Shown: positions 1 through 9,484 of the stretch, piece by piece
How positions within the stretch are numbered: the first letter of the stretch is position 1
How the letters are laid out: every line of letters begins with the position of its first letter
Assembly: GCF_900112395.1 (NCBI RefSeq)
Contig: NZ_FOLN01000001.1
Coordinates: 744,001 to 808,000 of the forward strand
Length of the DNA stretch: 64,000 bases
Source: Algibacter lectus
GTDB taxonomy: Bacteria > Bacteroidota > Bacteroidia > Flavobacteriales > Flavobacteriaceae
Direction of reading: 5' to 3'
Position numbers and translations under genes: made by a program
The notes under the pieces: generated by a model
What the model was told of the DNA's origin: nothing
The model's database searches: none
What the model saw: the letters and a program-made list of their open reading frames with translations, nothing else

Positions 1-1675
1 TTTAGTGAACGTACCTGATAAGCTGTATTTAAAATCGCTACCAATTTTGTCTTTATAACTAATGGCAATTTCGAGTCCTTTGTTTACCATATTTCCTCCG
101 TTAACAACTTTTACATCGTAAACTCCAGAAGCTCCAGTTTGGTAAGTACCCGAAGATGCCGGAAGGCGTTCTTGAAGTAGCATATCTTTTTTATCATTTT
201 GATACAAATCTGCTGTTATAGCTAATTTGTTTTTAAACAAGGATAAATCCACACCAATGTTTTTAGACAAAGTAGTTTCCCATTTAATATTAGGATCTAC
301 ATAACGTCTTTGAATAGCTCCAAAATTTAATTCTTCATTCGGACCAAAAGGATAATTTATTCCAGACTCTATAATAGGCGTAAATAAATATGGTGCAATA
401 CCTTGGTTACCTACTTCTGCCCAACTTCCTCTTAACTTAAAATTACTAATGGCTTCAATATTAAACCAGTTTTCTTCATGTATATTCCAACCTGCAGAAA
501 AACCAAAGAAATTACCATACCTGTTAACTTCAGAAAATTTAGAAGAACCATCGCGTCTATAACTTGCAGAAAACAAATACTTTTCATCATAGTTATATTG
601 TACTCTAGCTAATTTACCACTTAGAGTTGTAGTTTCATTATAACTTGTTGGCTTAATACCTTCTGAACCACTTCCTAAAGTTTGTAAATCGTTACTTGCA
701 TCATCACTATAAATAACGCCAACACCTAGATTTCTTCTTTCAAATCTTTCATAAGAAAGTACACCTAATAAAGAAAGGTTATGCTTTCCGAAACGCGTTG
801 AATAATTTAAAATATTCTCAATAGACTCTCTTTTAGAAAAGATATAATCTTCATTTAACAAAGCATTTGGTGTAGATGCCGTAGCACTATAATCGCCAGT
901 ACGTGTATATGCTAAATATTGAGGTCTAAAAAACTTTCTAAAATAATTAAATTCATTTCTACCAAGGTTTACTTTATACTTTAAACCTTTTGCAACTTCA
1001 TATTCTAGATTAAGCGCTATGTTGTTCGATTTTGTTTCTCTTTCATCAACATTATCTAATTGACGTGATAAATAGCTATAAAAAATTTCGTTGCCCACAT
1101 CTAGCTCTACACTATTTTCACCAACAGATGGAATAGCTCCTAATGGTCTAGACCATGGTTGCTGCCCTACACCATACTCATAAAGCGACCAAGGTTCTTG
1201 TGTACGATTCTCTACTGTATAACCAACAGTAGCAAAAGCTTTAAATTTTCCTTTAGTGAATTGTCCCGTTAATCTATTTGATAATCTATCAAACCCAGAA
1301 TTTATTAAAACACCATCTTGCTTAAAGTAGTTTGTGGCAAAATTTAACGTTAAGTTTTCAAGACCTCCAGATATATTTAAATTTAGATTTTGAATAGTGG
1401 CATTGTTATTTTGAACATCGCTAACAAAATCGGTATCATAATCTAAGGGATCTGCATTGAAAAAAAACGTTAATGGTTCTGTTCCCAACAATTCGGTAGT
1501 TACTTCCAAAAGATATAATTGCTCAACAGTATTCATTAAAGGTGTTCCTGAAGTAATATTTTGAATACCTGAATACGTATCCTTTAATTGTTAGGTTTTG
1601 GCCGTGCATGAGTCCATAACTCATAAACAGCATGAACGCTAACCCGTATTTCATAATTGTTAGTTTAATACTCAT
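1..1675 (-). pseudogene. SusC-type TonB-dependent receptor, broken by internal deletion and frameshift (3' end outside window)
   Basis: The minus strand is open without a stop from 1590 to the window edge. It encodes typical SusC beta-barrel sequence, for example YSGIQNITSGTPLMN, then NLNISGG and YRRDGSSKFSE. A signal peptide starts at 1654 (MKYGLAFMLF; alternative ATG at 1675) and continues QNLTIKGYV, the usual start of the N-terminal CarboxypepD_reg domain of SusC proteins. That frame then runs to a stop at 1523, while the barrel frame has a stop at 1591-1593. The rest of the CarboxypepD_reg domain and the whole plug (roughly 200 residues in intact relatives) are absent. The two parts meet out of frame near 1575-1590. 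I infer an internal deletion that inactivates the receptor of this agar/porphyran locus; an assembly error is the alternative. Any SusD partner would lie to the left, outside the window. Confidence 0.85.
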
Positions 1676-1744
1676 AAGTTTATTTAGTTTATAAAATTGA
1701 TACCCCAATATTATAAATTTGATAAAAAAATGGCGAAATACTGA

Positions 1745-1804
1745 CTTGACATGAACTTTACCCTACAATAATTTAACATTTTTATACTTGACATGACCTT
1801 GACA
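1745..1804 (-). promoter_or_regulatory. CTTGACA direct repeats upstream of the broken susC
   Basis: CTTGACA occurs at 1745-1751, 1787-1793 and 1798-1804. The last two are exactly 11 bp apart. A degenerate copy (CTTTACC, 1756-1762) sits 11 bp from the first, giving two pairs 42 bp apart, about four helical turns. The same 11-bp-phased pair lies upstream of the GH86 gene at 7558-7575. A -7-like element (TAATATTG on the minus strand, 1706-1713) lies 32 nt downstream. No -33 TTTG is seen at the right distance, which fits an activator site. The binding protein is inferred, with the TPR-HTH regulator at 7829-9484 the nearest candidate. Confidence 0.5.
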
Positions 1805-1970
1805 TTAATAGCCAAAAAACAAAACAAACACCTAAAAACCAACACCTTAAACACAAAACACGAACACAACATATCTCAAATTTCAGATTATTAAGCTTTT
1901 ATTGTAGAAATTAAGAGCTTCTTGCTCAGTTTAAATTGAAAAAACAAAAATGTCATTGTTGTTAAAAAAA

Positions 1971-1994
1971 TAGGCTGTATTAAAATACAGCCTA
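1971..1994 (-). terminator. Hairpin, second terminator after the GH16 gene
   Basis: An 11-bp perfect inverted repeat has arms TAGGCTGTATT and AATACAGCCTA with a 2-nt centre. On the minus strand it is followed by a T run (the A run at 1964-1970). It lies behind the stronger hairpin at 2104-2131. The rest of 1676-2161 holds only the repeats and hairpins listed here and no gene that I can support. Confidence 0.5.
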
Positions 1995-2100
1995 GATCAA
2001 TAAATGCACAACTACTTCGAAAACTATACAATTATTTTTTTAGCACTTTACTATTTTATAAAGAGCAGTAATTTGTACTTTTCTTTTTAAAATTGGAACA

Positions 2101-2131
2101 AAAAAACCAGAGAAATTAACTTCTCTGGTTT
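2101..2131 (-). terminator. Rho-independent terminator of the sulfatase-GH16 unit
   Basis: Arms AAACCAGAGAA (2104-2114) and TTCTCTGGTTT (2121-2131) form an 11-bp perfect stem with a 6-nt loop. On the minus strand a T run follows. It begins about 30 nt after the GH16 stop codon. Confidence 0.75.
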
Positions 2132-2161
2132 AATTTAATTTTATTAAAACTGTTAACCAAT

Positions 2162-3094
2162 TTACTCAGGTTTAAAAACCCTTATATAATCAAAATAATT
2201 TCTTGTTCTTTCAGGGTTTGTTACACCTGGATCGGTAAGATAGTCAATACCATTACTTTCTCTCCAACCTTGCGCTGCTTGACTTAGAATTAAATACATA
2301 GGCTTATTTAAACCTGTACTATTTGTGTAGTTCTCTGGGTCTATTTGATTCTCTGGAGTTCTTCTAACCTCTTTGCCATCTACAAAATACCGCAAATCTT
2401 TGGGGCCCCACCACAATACACCATACCTATGGTAATCTTGGGACCAAACTGTATTTTCACCATCAGCATACCAAGTTTCTGCACCTGTAGGTTGATAATC
2501 TTGAAATGGACTTCTAATAAAAACATGATGACTTAAATGCAATCTCTTAGAAAAATAATCGTTAGTTACATCACCATAAGCTTCAAGATTGTCTATTTCT
2601 TGAGTAGAATCTTCACTTAGCATCCACACAGCACACGCTAAAGGCGAGTTACTTATTTTTGCCCGAACCTCCATATATAAAGGGTATTTAACCATTTCTT
2701 TTGAGCTAATGCAACCTGTTTCCACAGTTCCATTAATTATGGCCGCTTCATATATCAACTCTCCATTACTAATAGCGGAACGAGAAGGGGTATACCTGGT
2801 TTTATCAGGACCTCTCCATCCGTTAAAAAATTTATCTTGCCAGTTAGTTGTAAATTCAGCAGATGATTTATCGAATGAAAATTCGTTTGAGAATTTATCT
2901 TGATATTTCCAAAACTTACCTTCATTTGGTATAGGTAATTGCTCAGGAAGCATATATTTATCTTCAGTTTCATCGCCTAAATCTTCAATATCAGTTTGTT
3001 CCTGCTCTTCAACTTCTTTTAAAAGAGAATTAGCTTTCTCACAACTGAAAGCAAAAACGCATAACACTAATATTATATAACTTATATGTTTCAT
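2162..3094 (-). CDS. GH16 beta-agarase/beta-porphyranase-like lipoprotein
   Basis: Predicted endo-acting galactanase of the GH16 agarase/porphyranase group, cutting agar or porphyran at the cell surface. From MKHISY the protein is 310 residues. It has a lipoprotein signal (FAFSC, lipidated C18), an acidic linker, and one catalytic beta-jellyroll. The retaining catalytic motif QEIDNLEAYG gives E166, D168 and E171. The context RLHLSHHVFI, FQDYQPTG and GLNKPMYL is characteristic of agarases and porphyranases, not laminarinases. An upstream in-frame ATG at 3136 would overlap the sulfatase gene and hide the lipobox, so I chose 3094. It follows the sulfatase gene and the GH86 gene is nearby. Agar versus porphyran cannot be separated from sequence by eye. 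Confidence 0.85.
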   Translation of the reverse strand: MKHISYIILVLCVFAFSCEKANSLLKEVEEQEQTDIEDLGDETEDKYMLPEQLPIPNEGKFWKYQDKFSNEFSFDKSSAEFTTNWQDKFFNGWRGPDKTRYTPSRSAISNGELIYEAAIINGTVETGCISSKEMVKYPLYMEVRAKISNSPLACAVWMLSEDSTQEIDNLEAYGDVTNDYFSKRLHLSHHVFIRSPFQDYQPTGAETWYADGENTVWSQDYHRYGVLWWGPKDLRYFVDGKEVRRTPENQIDPENYTNSTGLNKPMYLILSQAAQGWRESNGIDYLTDPGVTNPERTRNYFDYIRVFKPE

Positions 3095-3128
3095 TTCTTT
3101 TATCTTTTTTAAAAATGTGAAAATCAAA

Positions 3129-4604
3129 TTATTCAATTGTTTTTGGAGTACGTTTTAAAGCTTCTACTTTTAATTCTTCATGTAATTCTCTATACATTTC
3201 TAATCGCTTTTTTTGATAGGCATTAGCTTGCAGCCAGATAACAGGTTGATTATTGGCATTCCAATTATTCCACAAATTCGCCATTTTCTTTCGCTGTAGG
3301 TTACTAGATTCTATAAGGTTATTAGATTCAAATGGGTCTAATTCCATATTATAAAGCGCCATATTTTTATTCTCTAATAAAAATTTTGAAGTTGAAGTTC
3401 TTACAGCCCATCCCTTACCTTCTGATGCTCGCCAAAACAGTGCACTATGAGGAGAGCCTTTTACTTCATTTTGTAGGTATGGCAACAAATTCACACCATC
3501 AAGTTTTGCATTCTCGGTGTCAGCTTCAGAAACTGCAATAGCTGTTGCTGCAATATCCAATGATGAAACCAACCCCTCAAACTGTCTAGGTTTTTTAACT
3601 CCATTAGGCCAGTGCACTATAAATGGAACATGACTCCCACCTTCGTACATAGAGCCTTTACCTTTTTTAAATGGATAATTACTAGAAAAAATCTCATTAT
3701 TATATCCGGTAGTTGCGACCCCTCCATTGTCGGAAAGGAAGAAAATAATAGTATTGTCTAATTTTCCACTTTCTTTAAGCGCATCCACAACCATACCAAT
3801 ACCTTCATCCATCTTATCAATCATGGCCGCATAAATGCGACGTTCTTTACTTTCGATATGCTTATATTTTTCAATAGTTTCTTTTGGAGCTTGCAGTGGC
3901 ATGTGCGGAGCGTTATAAGCCAAATACAACATAAAAGGCGTATCTGATTCCTTAACAAATTTGGCAGCATCACGACTTAAGGCCGTGGTAAGATATTCAT
4001 TAAATTCTCCTGCCCCATTATTTAAAACAAGTGGATAAAAATCTCCTTCGTTGGCTCCATAATTAGGTTTTCCTTTTTTATTTACTAGGGGTATAATAGT
4101 ATTTACTTGTTCTGGAAAATAGGTATGTCCACCTGATAAAAACCCATAAAAATGATCAAAACCTCTATTATTAGGATGGTAAGGAGCTGCCGCACCTAAG
4201 TGCCATTTACCAATAATTCCCGTTCTATAACCGGTTTCCTGCATACGTTTGGCAAAGGTTTTTTCTTCAAGCGGTAAACCCATATACAGATCAAAAGGAG
4301 AATAGGTTGAATTGATTTCCATTCCGAACCTAGCCTGATACCTACCTGTTATAAGTCCTGCACGAGAGGGACCACAATAAGGATGTGTTACATAACCATT
4401 TGTAAACACAATACCATTATTTGCCAATTTATCTAATTGTGGCGTAAAAATATCTTTACATCCAGTAAATCCAACATCGTGATACCCCAAATCATCGGCC
4501 AGTATTACTAATACATTAGGACGATTTTGTGCCGTAAGAAGTGTAGATTGCCCGCACAAAAACGAAACAATTAGAAGAGATATAATTGAAACTTTCTTTT
4601 TCAT
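3129..4604 (-). CDS. S1-family formylglycine sulfatase, secreted
   Basis: Arylsulfatase-type enzyme of 491 residues with an N-terminal signal peptide (cleavage near TAQ, 26). It would remove sulfate esters from algal galactan in the periplasm. NVLVILADDLGYHD carries the metal-binding aspartates D36 and D37. YCGPSRAGLITGRYQ holds the C-x-P-S-R signature, with C77 the residue expected to become formylglycine. FFLSDNGG gives the second metal-binding Asp-Asn pair. It sits immediately upstream of the GH16 gene with almost no spacing, probably one transcript. With GH86 and GH16 as neighbours the likely substrate is sulfated agar or porphyran (for example L-galactose-6-sulfate). The exact S1 subfamily is not assigned. 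Confidence 0.87.
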   Translation of the reverse strand: MKKKVSIISLLIVSFLCGQSTLLTAQNRPNVLVILADDLGYHDVGFTGCKDIFTPQLDKLANNGIVFTNGYVTHPYCGPSRAGLITGRYQARFGMEINSTYSPFDLYMGLPLEEKTFAKRMQETGYRTGIIGKWHLGAAAPYHPNNRGFDHFYGFLSGGHTYFPEQVNTIIPLVNKKGKPNYGANEGDFYPLVLNNGAGEFNEYLTTALSRDAAKFVKESDTPFMLYLAYNAPHMPLQAPKETIEKYKHIESKERRIYAAMIDKMDEGIGMVVDALKESGKLDNTIIFFLSDNGGVATTGYNNEIFSSNYPFKKGKGSMYEGGSHVPFIVHWPNGVKKPRQFEGLVSSLDIAATAIAVSEADTENAKLDGVNLLPYLQNEVKGSPHSALFWRASEGKGWAVRTSTSKFLLENKNMALYNMELDPFESNNLIESSNLQRKKMANLWNNWNANNQPVIWLQANAYQKKRLEMYRELHEELKVEALKRTPKTIE

Positions 4605-4657
4605 ATTTTAAACTTAAAGGTTTTATTTAACGAGTACTTACAAAAAACACGTGCTTT

Positions 4658-4869
4658 TTATAAGTTTAAAATCACATTATTTGGATTAGAAACATCTTGA
4701 CCTGAATAATCGATAGTGAAATCATAACTGAGTGCAACATTTAGCGTTGCATTAGTTCCTGCCTTAAATTAAAAAAAAGCCTGGTCTGGCCTGATCGTTT
4801 ATGGAGGCCATGAAACATTTTTTTGAGCAAAAGCAAATGTCCCACTCAATAATAAAATAATTTTTTCAT
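4658..4869 (-). pseudogene. Remnant of a secreted protein gene
   Basis: On the minus strand an ATG at 4869 is followed by six A bases and a frameshift. With one more A it reads MKKIILLLSGTFAFAQ and then KNVSWPP, a signal peptide plus the opening of a secreted protein, before a stop. Further on (4762-4658) another frame reads AGTNATLNVALSYDFTIDYS and ends in a stop after 34 residues, resembling a beta-sandwich fragment. The adjacent GH86 protein opens in a similar style (QSSISWTNAP). I infer a gene reduced to its two ends. Which family it came from is not known. The rest of the 4605-4966 gap shows nothing else. Confidence 0.5.
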
Positions 4870-4966
4870 ACTATTTAGTTTTAGATTAATTATATAACAA
4901 ATCAAATATTTTATTTAAGTAAATATTAGAAAAGGTACTTCACATAAATTAGACAATTCGAAAAAA

Positions 4967-7477
4967 CTACTTTTTTAGCACTTTAAAATGATACCCTGTA
5001 TCTGTTTTTAAAAAGTAAATACCGTTAGTAAGTTCGGATATATCTATTTCGGTATTCTTTTTAAACGATTTAACCCTTAAGCCTGCAATATTATAAACAT
5101 GAATATTATTGTAGTTTATGGCTCCTTTAAAATTAATAACACCCTTAGTTGGATTAGGATATAGCTTTATTGAAGGCGCTAATTTGTTATCCTGAACATC
5201 TAAAGTTAAATTTCTTAAATCACTACTAAAATTAAATACTTGTAAAGTTAATGTACTAATATGTCCACCGGTATCTCCAAACTCTACGGAAACCGTATTA
5301 TCTGCTTGAATTAAACTAAAAGGAACAGGGATTTCTAAAACTCCAAAAAAGCGTTCACGTTGTGCCTGATTATCTCCTCTCCAATTCTCTGGTACATCAA
5401 CCAAAGTACCATTTACTTTTATTGTAGGTTGTAAAGATGCGCCATGCAATCTACCCAAACCTACTCTTAAAACGGCTTCACCAAACGTGTTTTTTGACAC
5501 ATCATTTACTTGAAAATTTGTAGTTTGATTTGCAACAATAGGCTGTAAATACGTTGTAGCATAGTATTTTGTTTCGGTAGTTGTTTCATCAATTAAAATA
5601 GCATTACTAAAAGTATACTCTAAAATCATGGTGCTTTCAGCATTTAAAGTTACAGTTGAAGTATTTACTGCTATAGATTCTTCTAATAACTGAGGTAAAT
5701 TACTTCCACCCAAATACAAGTGCTTTTTTATTAAAGAAGCCATAGATAAACCATCGATTTCTATTACATCTAAATCAATTTCTTCATCTGTAAAATTTAA
5801 ATTATTGAGTATAACATAAGCTTTATTACCATCTACATAACCATCAACTTGAATATCTAAATTATCTGAAAACGTATCTATTCTAGTACCATTAACATCA
5901 CTCCATAACTGATAAAACTTTACCATATCGGTATATACCCACTGCCCTGTATAACTCGTTGGTTCGTTTTCTTTACGCATTAAACGATGATTGTAAGGAA
6001 TGCCATTATTATAACCCCACTCAGCCTTTACTATCACGAAATTGATAGCAGAAGCAATATTATTTGGCCTATCTAGAAAAGACATTAATTGAGCATTTTG
6101 CGCTTTTAAATGAAGCCAATCTCTATACGGACTCCATTGTTGATTTGAATAATCGTGCATTTGTGCGCCATATTCTGAAATTACAAATGGTTTTACTTCT
6201 CCAAAAGACATGTAACTGTATTGCTCCATCATATCAAGAGTAGCTTCAACATTACTACCCGAGCGTAACTTTTTCTGCCCACCTCCTATTGAAGGAAAAT
6301 CGTATAGATGTATAGACCAAAAATCCATGTTATTACCTGCAACATCCATAAATAGCTTATCCCTATTTATCCAACGTTGAAAATCGCCTTTCTCAAAATT
6401 TGGAAAAGCAGCAGTATAACCACCTACCTTAACATTGGGTACTTGAGCCTTTATAGCTATGGCGACATCGTTATGAAAATCTGCAACTTCTTGTAATGAA
6501 TTGGTATAATCTTCTGGTCCGCCGAGGTGTTCGTAAGCAGGTTCATTTATAATTTCAACAAACTCGGGAACGGGCTGACCATTATTGCCATGAAACTCAT
6601 TAATATAACGCCCCATATATTCACCAGTTGCAGTTCCGTTAGCAAAACTCCAACCTTGGTTTGTTGCTTTTTGTCCTTCGCCTGTCCAAAATGGATATTT
6701 TTGAGCACCTAAAATTAAAGTATTTCTGGCTTCATAAGGATGTAAATTTGTTTGAGACGCATAAGTATTACGTCTATTTAAACCTAGTGATGCTATATGT
6801 GCTGGATTAGCGTAACCTGTTCTAGCTGGATCTTCTTGCATTTGATTTGAAAACCACGATACACCACCAGTATCTCTACCCATGTAAACATCGTAACCAT
6901 TCAAAAAATGATCTCTTAAATCTGCTGTAAAATTAGTTCCGTTCCATTCATTTTCAGTTTGACTCGCATGAATTGTAATAAATTTGGAACGGTCTAATGT
7001 TTCAATACCTCCTACAATATGCTTTGCATTCAGGATCGCTGTAACTTTAGAATTAGCATTAATGCTTGATGATACGGTAACATCAACACTGCCGTTCGCA
7101 GAGCCTCCGCCATCATCAACCAAAAAAATAATTATTTTATAAAAATGTCCGGCTGCCAAAGTATTACTTTCGGGTACATTAGCCGGAATTGCGTAATTGT
7201 AATTTATAACATCACTATTTGCATGTGTATCTGTAGGTGATCCACCAAGCGGGCAAGTCATGAAAGCTCCATATTGAACAACCGTGTTTTCTGCTGCATC
7301 AACTTCGCGAATCCAAACACATATATAATCTAAATCAGGCGTATTATAGGTTAGTTCCATATCTACAACCTGCCCAGGTGAAAATGTTAAGTTTGTTGGT
7401 GCATTTGTCCAAGAAATTGAACTTTGTGCAGCTAAAATAGTTGATGCAAAAAAAAATAATAGGGTAATTTTTTTCAT
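4967..7477 (-). CDS. GH86 beta-agarase/beta-porphyranase with T9SS sorting domain
   Basis: Predicted endo-hydrolase of agar or porphyran, 836 residues, exported through the type IX system. Parts in order: signal peptide (1-17); a beta-sandwich module (about 20-140); a TIM-barrel catalytic domain (about 150-560); further beta-sandwich sequence (about 560-760); and a Por-type C-terminal sorting domain (KLYPNPTKGVINF to the end). GRDTGGVSWFSNQ near 200 is typical of GH86. The acid/base is probably E312 in EIINEPAYE and the nucleophile E435 in FVISEYGAQ. Phased CTTGACA repeats lie 81-98 bp upstream of the start. It is separated from the sulfatase gene by a gene remnant and probably has its own promoter. 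Family assignment is firm; agar versus porphyran is open. Confidence 0.87.
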   Translation of the reverse strand: MKKITLLFFFASTILAAQSSISWTNAPTNLTFSPGQVVDMELTYNTPDLDYICVWIREVDAAENTVVQYGAFMTCPLGGSPTDTHANSDVINYNYAIPANVPESNTLAAGHFYKIIIFLVDDGGGSANGSVDVTVSSSINANSKVTAILNAKHIVGGIETLDRSKFITIHASQTENEWNGTNFTADLRDHFLNGYDVYMGRDTGGVSWFSNQMQEDPARTGYANPAHIASLGLNRRNTYASQTNLHPYEARNTLILGAQKYPFWTGEGQKATNQGWSFANGTATGEYMGRYINEFHGNNGQPVPEFVEIINEPAYEHLGGPEDYTNSLQEVADFHNDVAIAIKAQVPNVKVGGYTAAFPNFEKGDFQRWINRDKLFMDVAGNNMDFWSIHLYDFPSIGGGQKKLRSGSNVEATLDMMEQYSYMSFGEVKPFVISEYGAQMHDYSNQQWSPYRDWLHLKAQNAQLMSFLDRPNNIASAINFVIVKAEWGYNNGIPYNHRLMRKENEPTSYTGQWVYTDMVKFYQLWSDVNGTRIDTFSDNLDIQVDGYVDGNKAYVILNNLNFTDEEIDLDVIEIDGLSMASLIKKHLYLGGSNLPQLLEESIAVNTSTVTLNAESTMILEYTFSNAILIDETTTETKYYATTYLQPIVANQTTNFQVNDVSKNTFGEAVLRVGLGRLHGASLQPTIKVNGTLVDVPENWRGDNQAQRERFFGVLEIPVPFSLIQADNTVSVEFGDTGGHISTLTLQVFNFSSDLRNLTLDVQDNKLAPSIKLYPNPTKGVINFKGAINYNNIHVYNIAGLRVKSFKKNTEIDISELTNGIYFLKTDTGYHFKVLKK

Positions 7478-7517
7478 GATTTTTTATATAAAATTGATTT
7501 TTTGTAAGTATTAATGA

Positions 7518-7575
7518 TAAATGTATATAAATCACATAGGCATATCATTAATTTCAACTTGACAAAAACTTGACA
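7518..7575 (-). promoter_or_regulatory. Phased CTTGACA pair and -7-like element of the GH86 gene
   Basis: CTTGACA at 7558-7564 and 7569-7575 is spaced exactly 11 bp, matching the pairs upstream of the broken susC. A -7-like element (TACATTTA on the minus strand, 7518-7525) is 33 nt from the proximal repeat, against 32 nt in the susC case. No -33 TTTG is present. The rest of the 7478-7828 gap is AT-rich and carries no other gene. Confidence 0.45.
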
Positions 7576-7828
7576 AACCAACTTCTTAGTATTTGCGCAC
7601 CTTTAGATATACTTAACATTCAACTAAATAAAATATATTTACTCCTTTGTATAAATAATTTTCTATATAAGAAATCATATATATACTTAAATTTAAATTC
7701 AAAATTATATATTTACCCACACCAACAATTACACAATTCTTTAAAAACAAGACTTATTTTGTATTATTTTCAACATTAACTTAATAAGTTTATATTTTTA
7801 ATAACTAAACAGCATTACAAACAAATTA

Positions 7829-9484
7829 ATGATGGTAAAAAAAAATATTAAGTTTTACAACAATTTAGAACACCTAAAAAGCACTAGAGTTTTAAATATT
7901 TTAGCACTTATTCTCTTTTTAATTACTGGAAGTCTAAGTGCTCAAAACAATACAAAACAATCATTTGATAGGGCGATGGATTTGCGCTTTAAAAAGCCAG
8001 ATAGTTCAATCATCTTATTTCAAAAAAGCCACGAAGCTTACTTAAAAAATAAAGACACCGTTAATGCTATAAAAAGTTTAATGGAATTATCTCTAGTTTA
8101 TGGAAATAGAGCCCAATATGCCAACTCTTATAATGTATTATGGAATGCTTTATTACTTACCGATAACACAAAACTCGAAACAACAAAATCTCTTGTTTAT
8201 AATAGATTAGGTAGTATATATAATTATTTTAAAAGAGAAGACAAGGCTTTAGAATACTTAAAAAAAGCATTAGAAATTCACAAGTCTTTGGTAAAACAAA
8301 ACAAAATTCCAGCATCAGGCCTGGTACCCTACTATTTTTCAATAACTACAAGTTATAGAGAGTTAAAAAAAACGGAGCTCGCTAAAACATACCTAGATAG
8401 TAGCTATTTATATTTCTCTAAAAGTAAACCAGCTATAGCAGAGTCTTTTTTAGAATTTGAAAAGGCCAATATTATGGCATTACAAGATAAAAATGAAGAA
8501 GCGCTGGTAATTTTTAAAGATATACATCCGTGGTTTGTGGAAAATGAACCTTCATATTTAGTCTTGTTTTACAAATTTTGGGGTGATATTTATCTCAATT
8601 TAATGCAACTTGATAAAAGTGAAACATTATACAAAAAGGCGCTAAACGTATCTTCAGAATACGAAAGTCATATCGACTTTACACCGTTAATTTACGAAAA
8701 ACTTACAGAGCTATATTTAAAACAAAATGATTACAAAAATGCTTTTGCAAACTTGCAAAAAGCAAAAGATTTGGATGCCAAATTCTTTGATAGTCGTAGC
8801 CCTAACAATCATTTTCTTTTGGAAATCAAGGATTCTTACAGACTTGAAAAAGACAGACAAGAAAAACTTATACAAGCTCAGCATTTAAGACAGCTAGAGC
8901 AAGAAGACGAGATAAAAAATCTACAAAGAATTATTTTACTTGTATCGGTTGTTTTTATCCTTATTATTGGGTATTTCTACATAAAAAATCTAAGAACAAA
9001 ACACAAAGCAGAAAAACAACTTATTAGGCGTAATAAAGAGTTGGAAATAAAGAAAGCTAAAGAACTTTTAGAACTTAAAAACAAAGAACTAGCAGCTTCT
9101 GCGCTTCAATTGATAGAAAAGGATGAGTTCATGAAAAACCTTAAAACAAAAATTAGAGAAGGCGAACCAACCATTAAAAAAAGTGAATTAAATAAAATTT
9201 TAAGATCTGTATCTGTGGATAACACCAATTATTGGGAAGAATTTAAATTACGTTTCATAGAAGTTAACAAGGACTTTTATGACATTATTTTTGCCAAATA
9301 TCCAAAACTCAGTCAAGGCGATCAAAAAATTTGTGCCTTAATAAAATTAAATATGTCTAGTAAAGAAATGTCTCGATTGCTAGGTATTTCTGTTGAGTCT
9401 GTACACACTTCAAGACACCGCATTAGAAAAAAAATGAACCTAGATAGAAATATAAACCTCGAAGATTACATAAATTCTTTATAG
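7829..9484 (+). CDS. Membrane-spanning TPR sensor with C-terminal HTH
   Basis: Transcriptional regulator of 551 residues, not a hybrid two-component or SusR type. An N-terminal hydrophobic segment (about 21-39, LALILFLITGSLSAQ) exports a TPR region (about 45-330). A transmembrane helix (IILLVSVVFILIIGYFY, near 365-385) is followed by a charged coiled coil and a LuxR-like helix-turn-helix near the C terminus (MSSKEMSRLLGISVESVHTS). The topology implies periplasmic sensing and cytoplasmic DNA binding. It stands alone between the GH86 gene and the anhydrogalactose operon, so control of the agar genes is a reasonable inference. No phosphoacceptor or kinase domain is visible. Confidence 0.8.
   Translation: MMVKKNIKFYNNLEHLKSTRVLNILALILFLITGSLSAQNNTKQSFDRAMDLRFKKPDSSIILFQKSHEAYLKNKDTVNAIKSLMELSLVYGNRAQYANSYNVLWNALLLTDNTKLETTKSLVYNRLGSIYNYFKREDKALEYLKKALEIHKSLVKQNKIPASGLVPYYFSITTSYRELKKTELAKTYLDSSYLYFSKSKPAIAESFLEFEKANIMALQDKNEEALVIFKDIHPWFVENEPSYLVLFYKFWGDIYLNLMQLDKSETLYKKALNVSSEYESHIDFTPLIYEKLTELYLKQNDYKNAFANLQKAKDLDAKFFDSRSPNNHFLLEIKDSYRLEKDRQEKLIQAQHLRQLEQEDEIKNLQRIILLVSVVFILIIGYFYIKNLRTKHKAEKQLIRRNKELEIKKAKELLELKNKELAASALQLIEKDEFMKNLKTKIREGEPTIKKSELNKILRSVSVDNTNYWEEFKLRFIEVNKDFYDIIFAKYPKLSQGDQKICALIKLNMSSKEMSRLLGISVESVHTSRHRIRKKMNLDRNINLEDYINSL

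Noticed and set aside
1523-1708. Independent 61-residue protein with signal peptide
   Set aside because: Its N-terminus is the SusC signal peptide and the remainder is out-of-frame barrel sequence, so it belongs to the broken susC gene.
4693-4699. CTTGACC as a further copy of the CTTGACA activator motif, 90 bp before the sulfatase gene
   Set aside because: It is a single copy with a mismatch, no partner 11 bp away, and lies inside the decayed coding fragment.
6527-6712. Plus-strand open frame opposite GH86
   Set aside because: It is an antisense shadow of a well-supported gene with no sign of coding character; the same holds for many short frames opposite other large genes.
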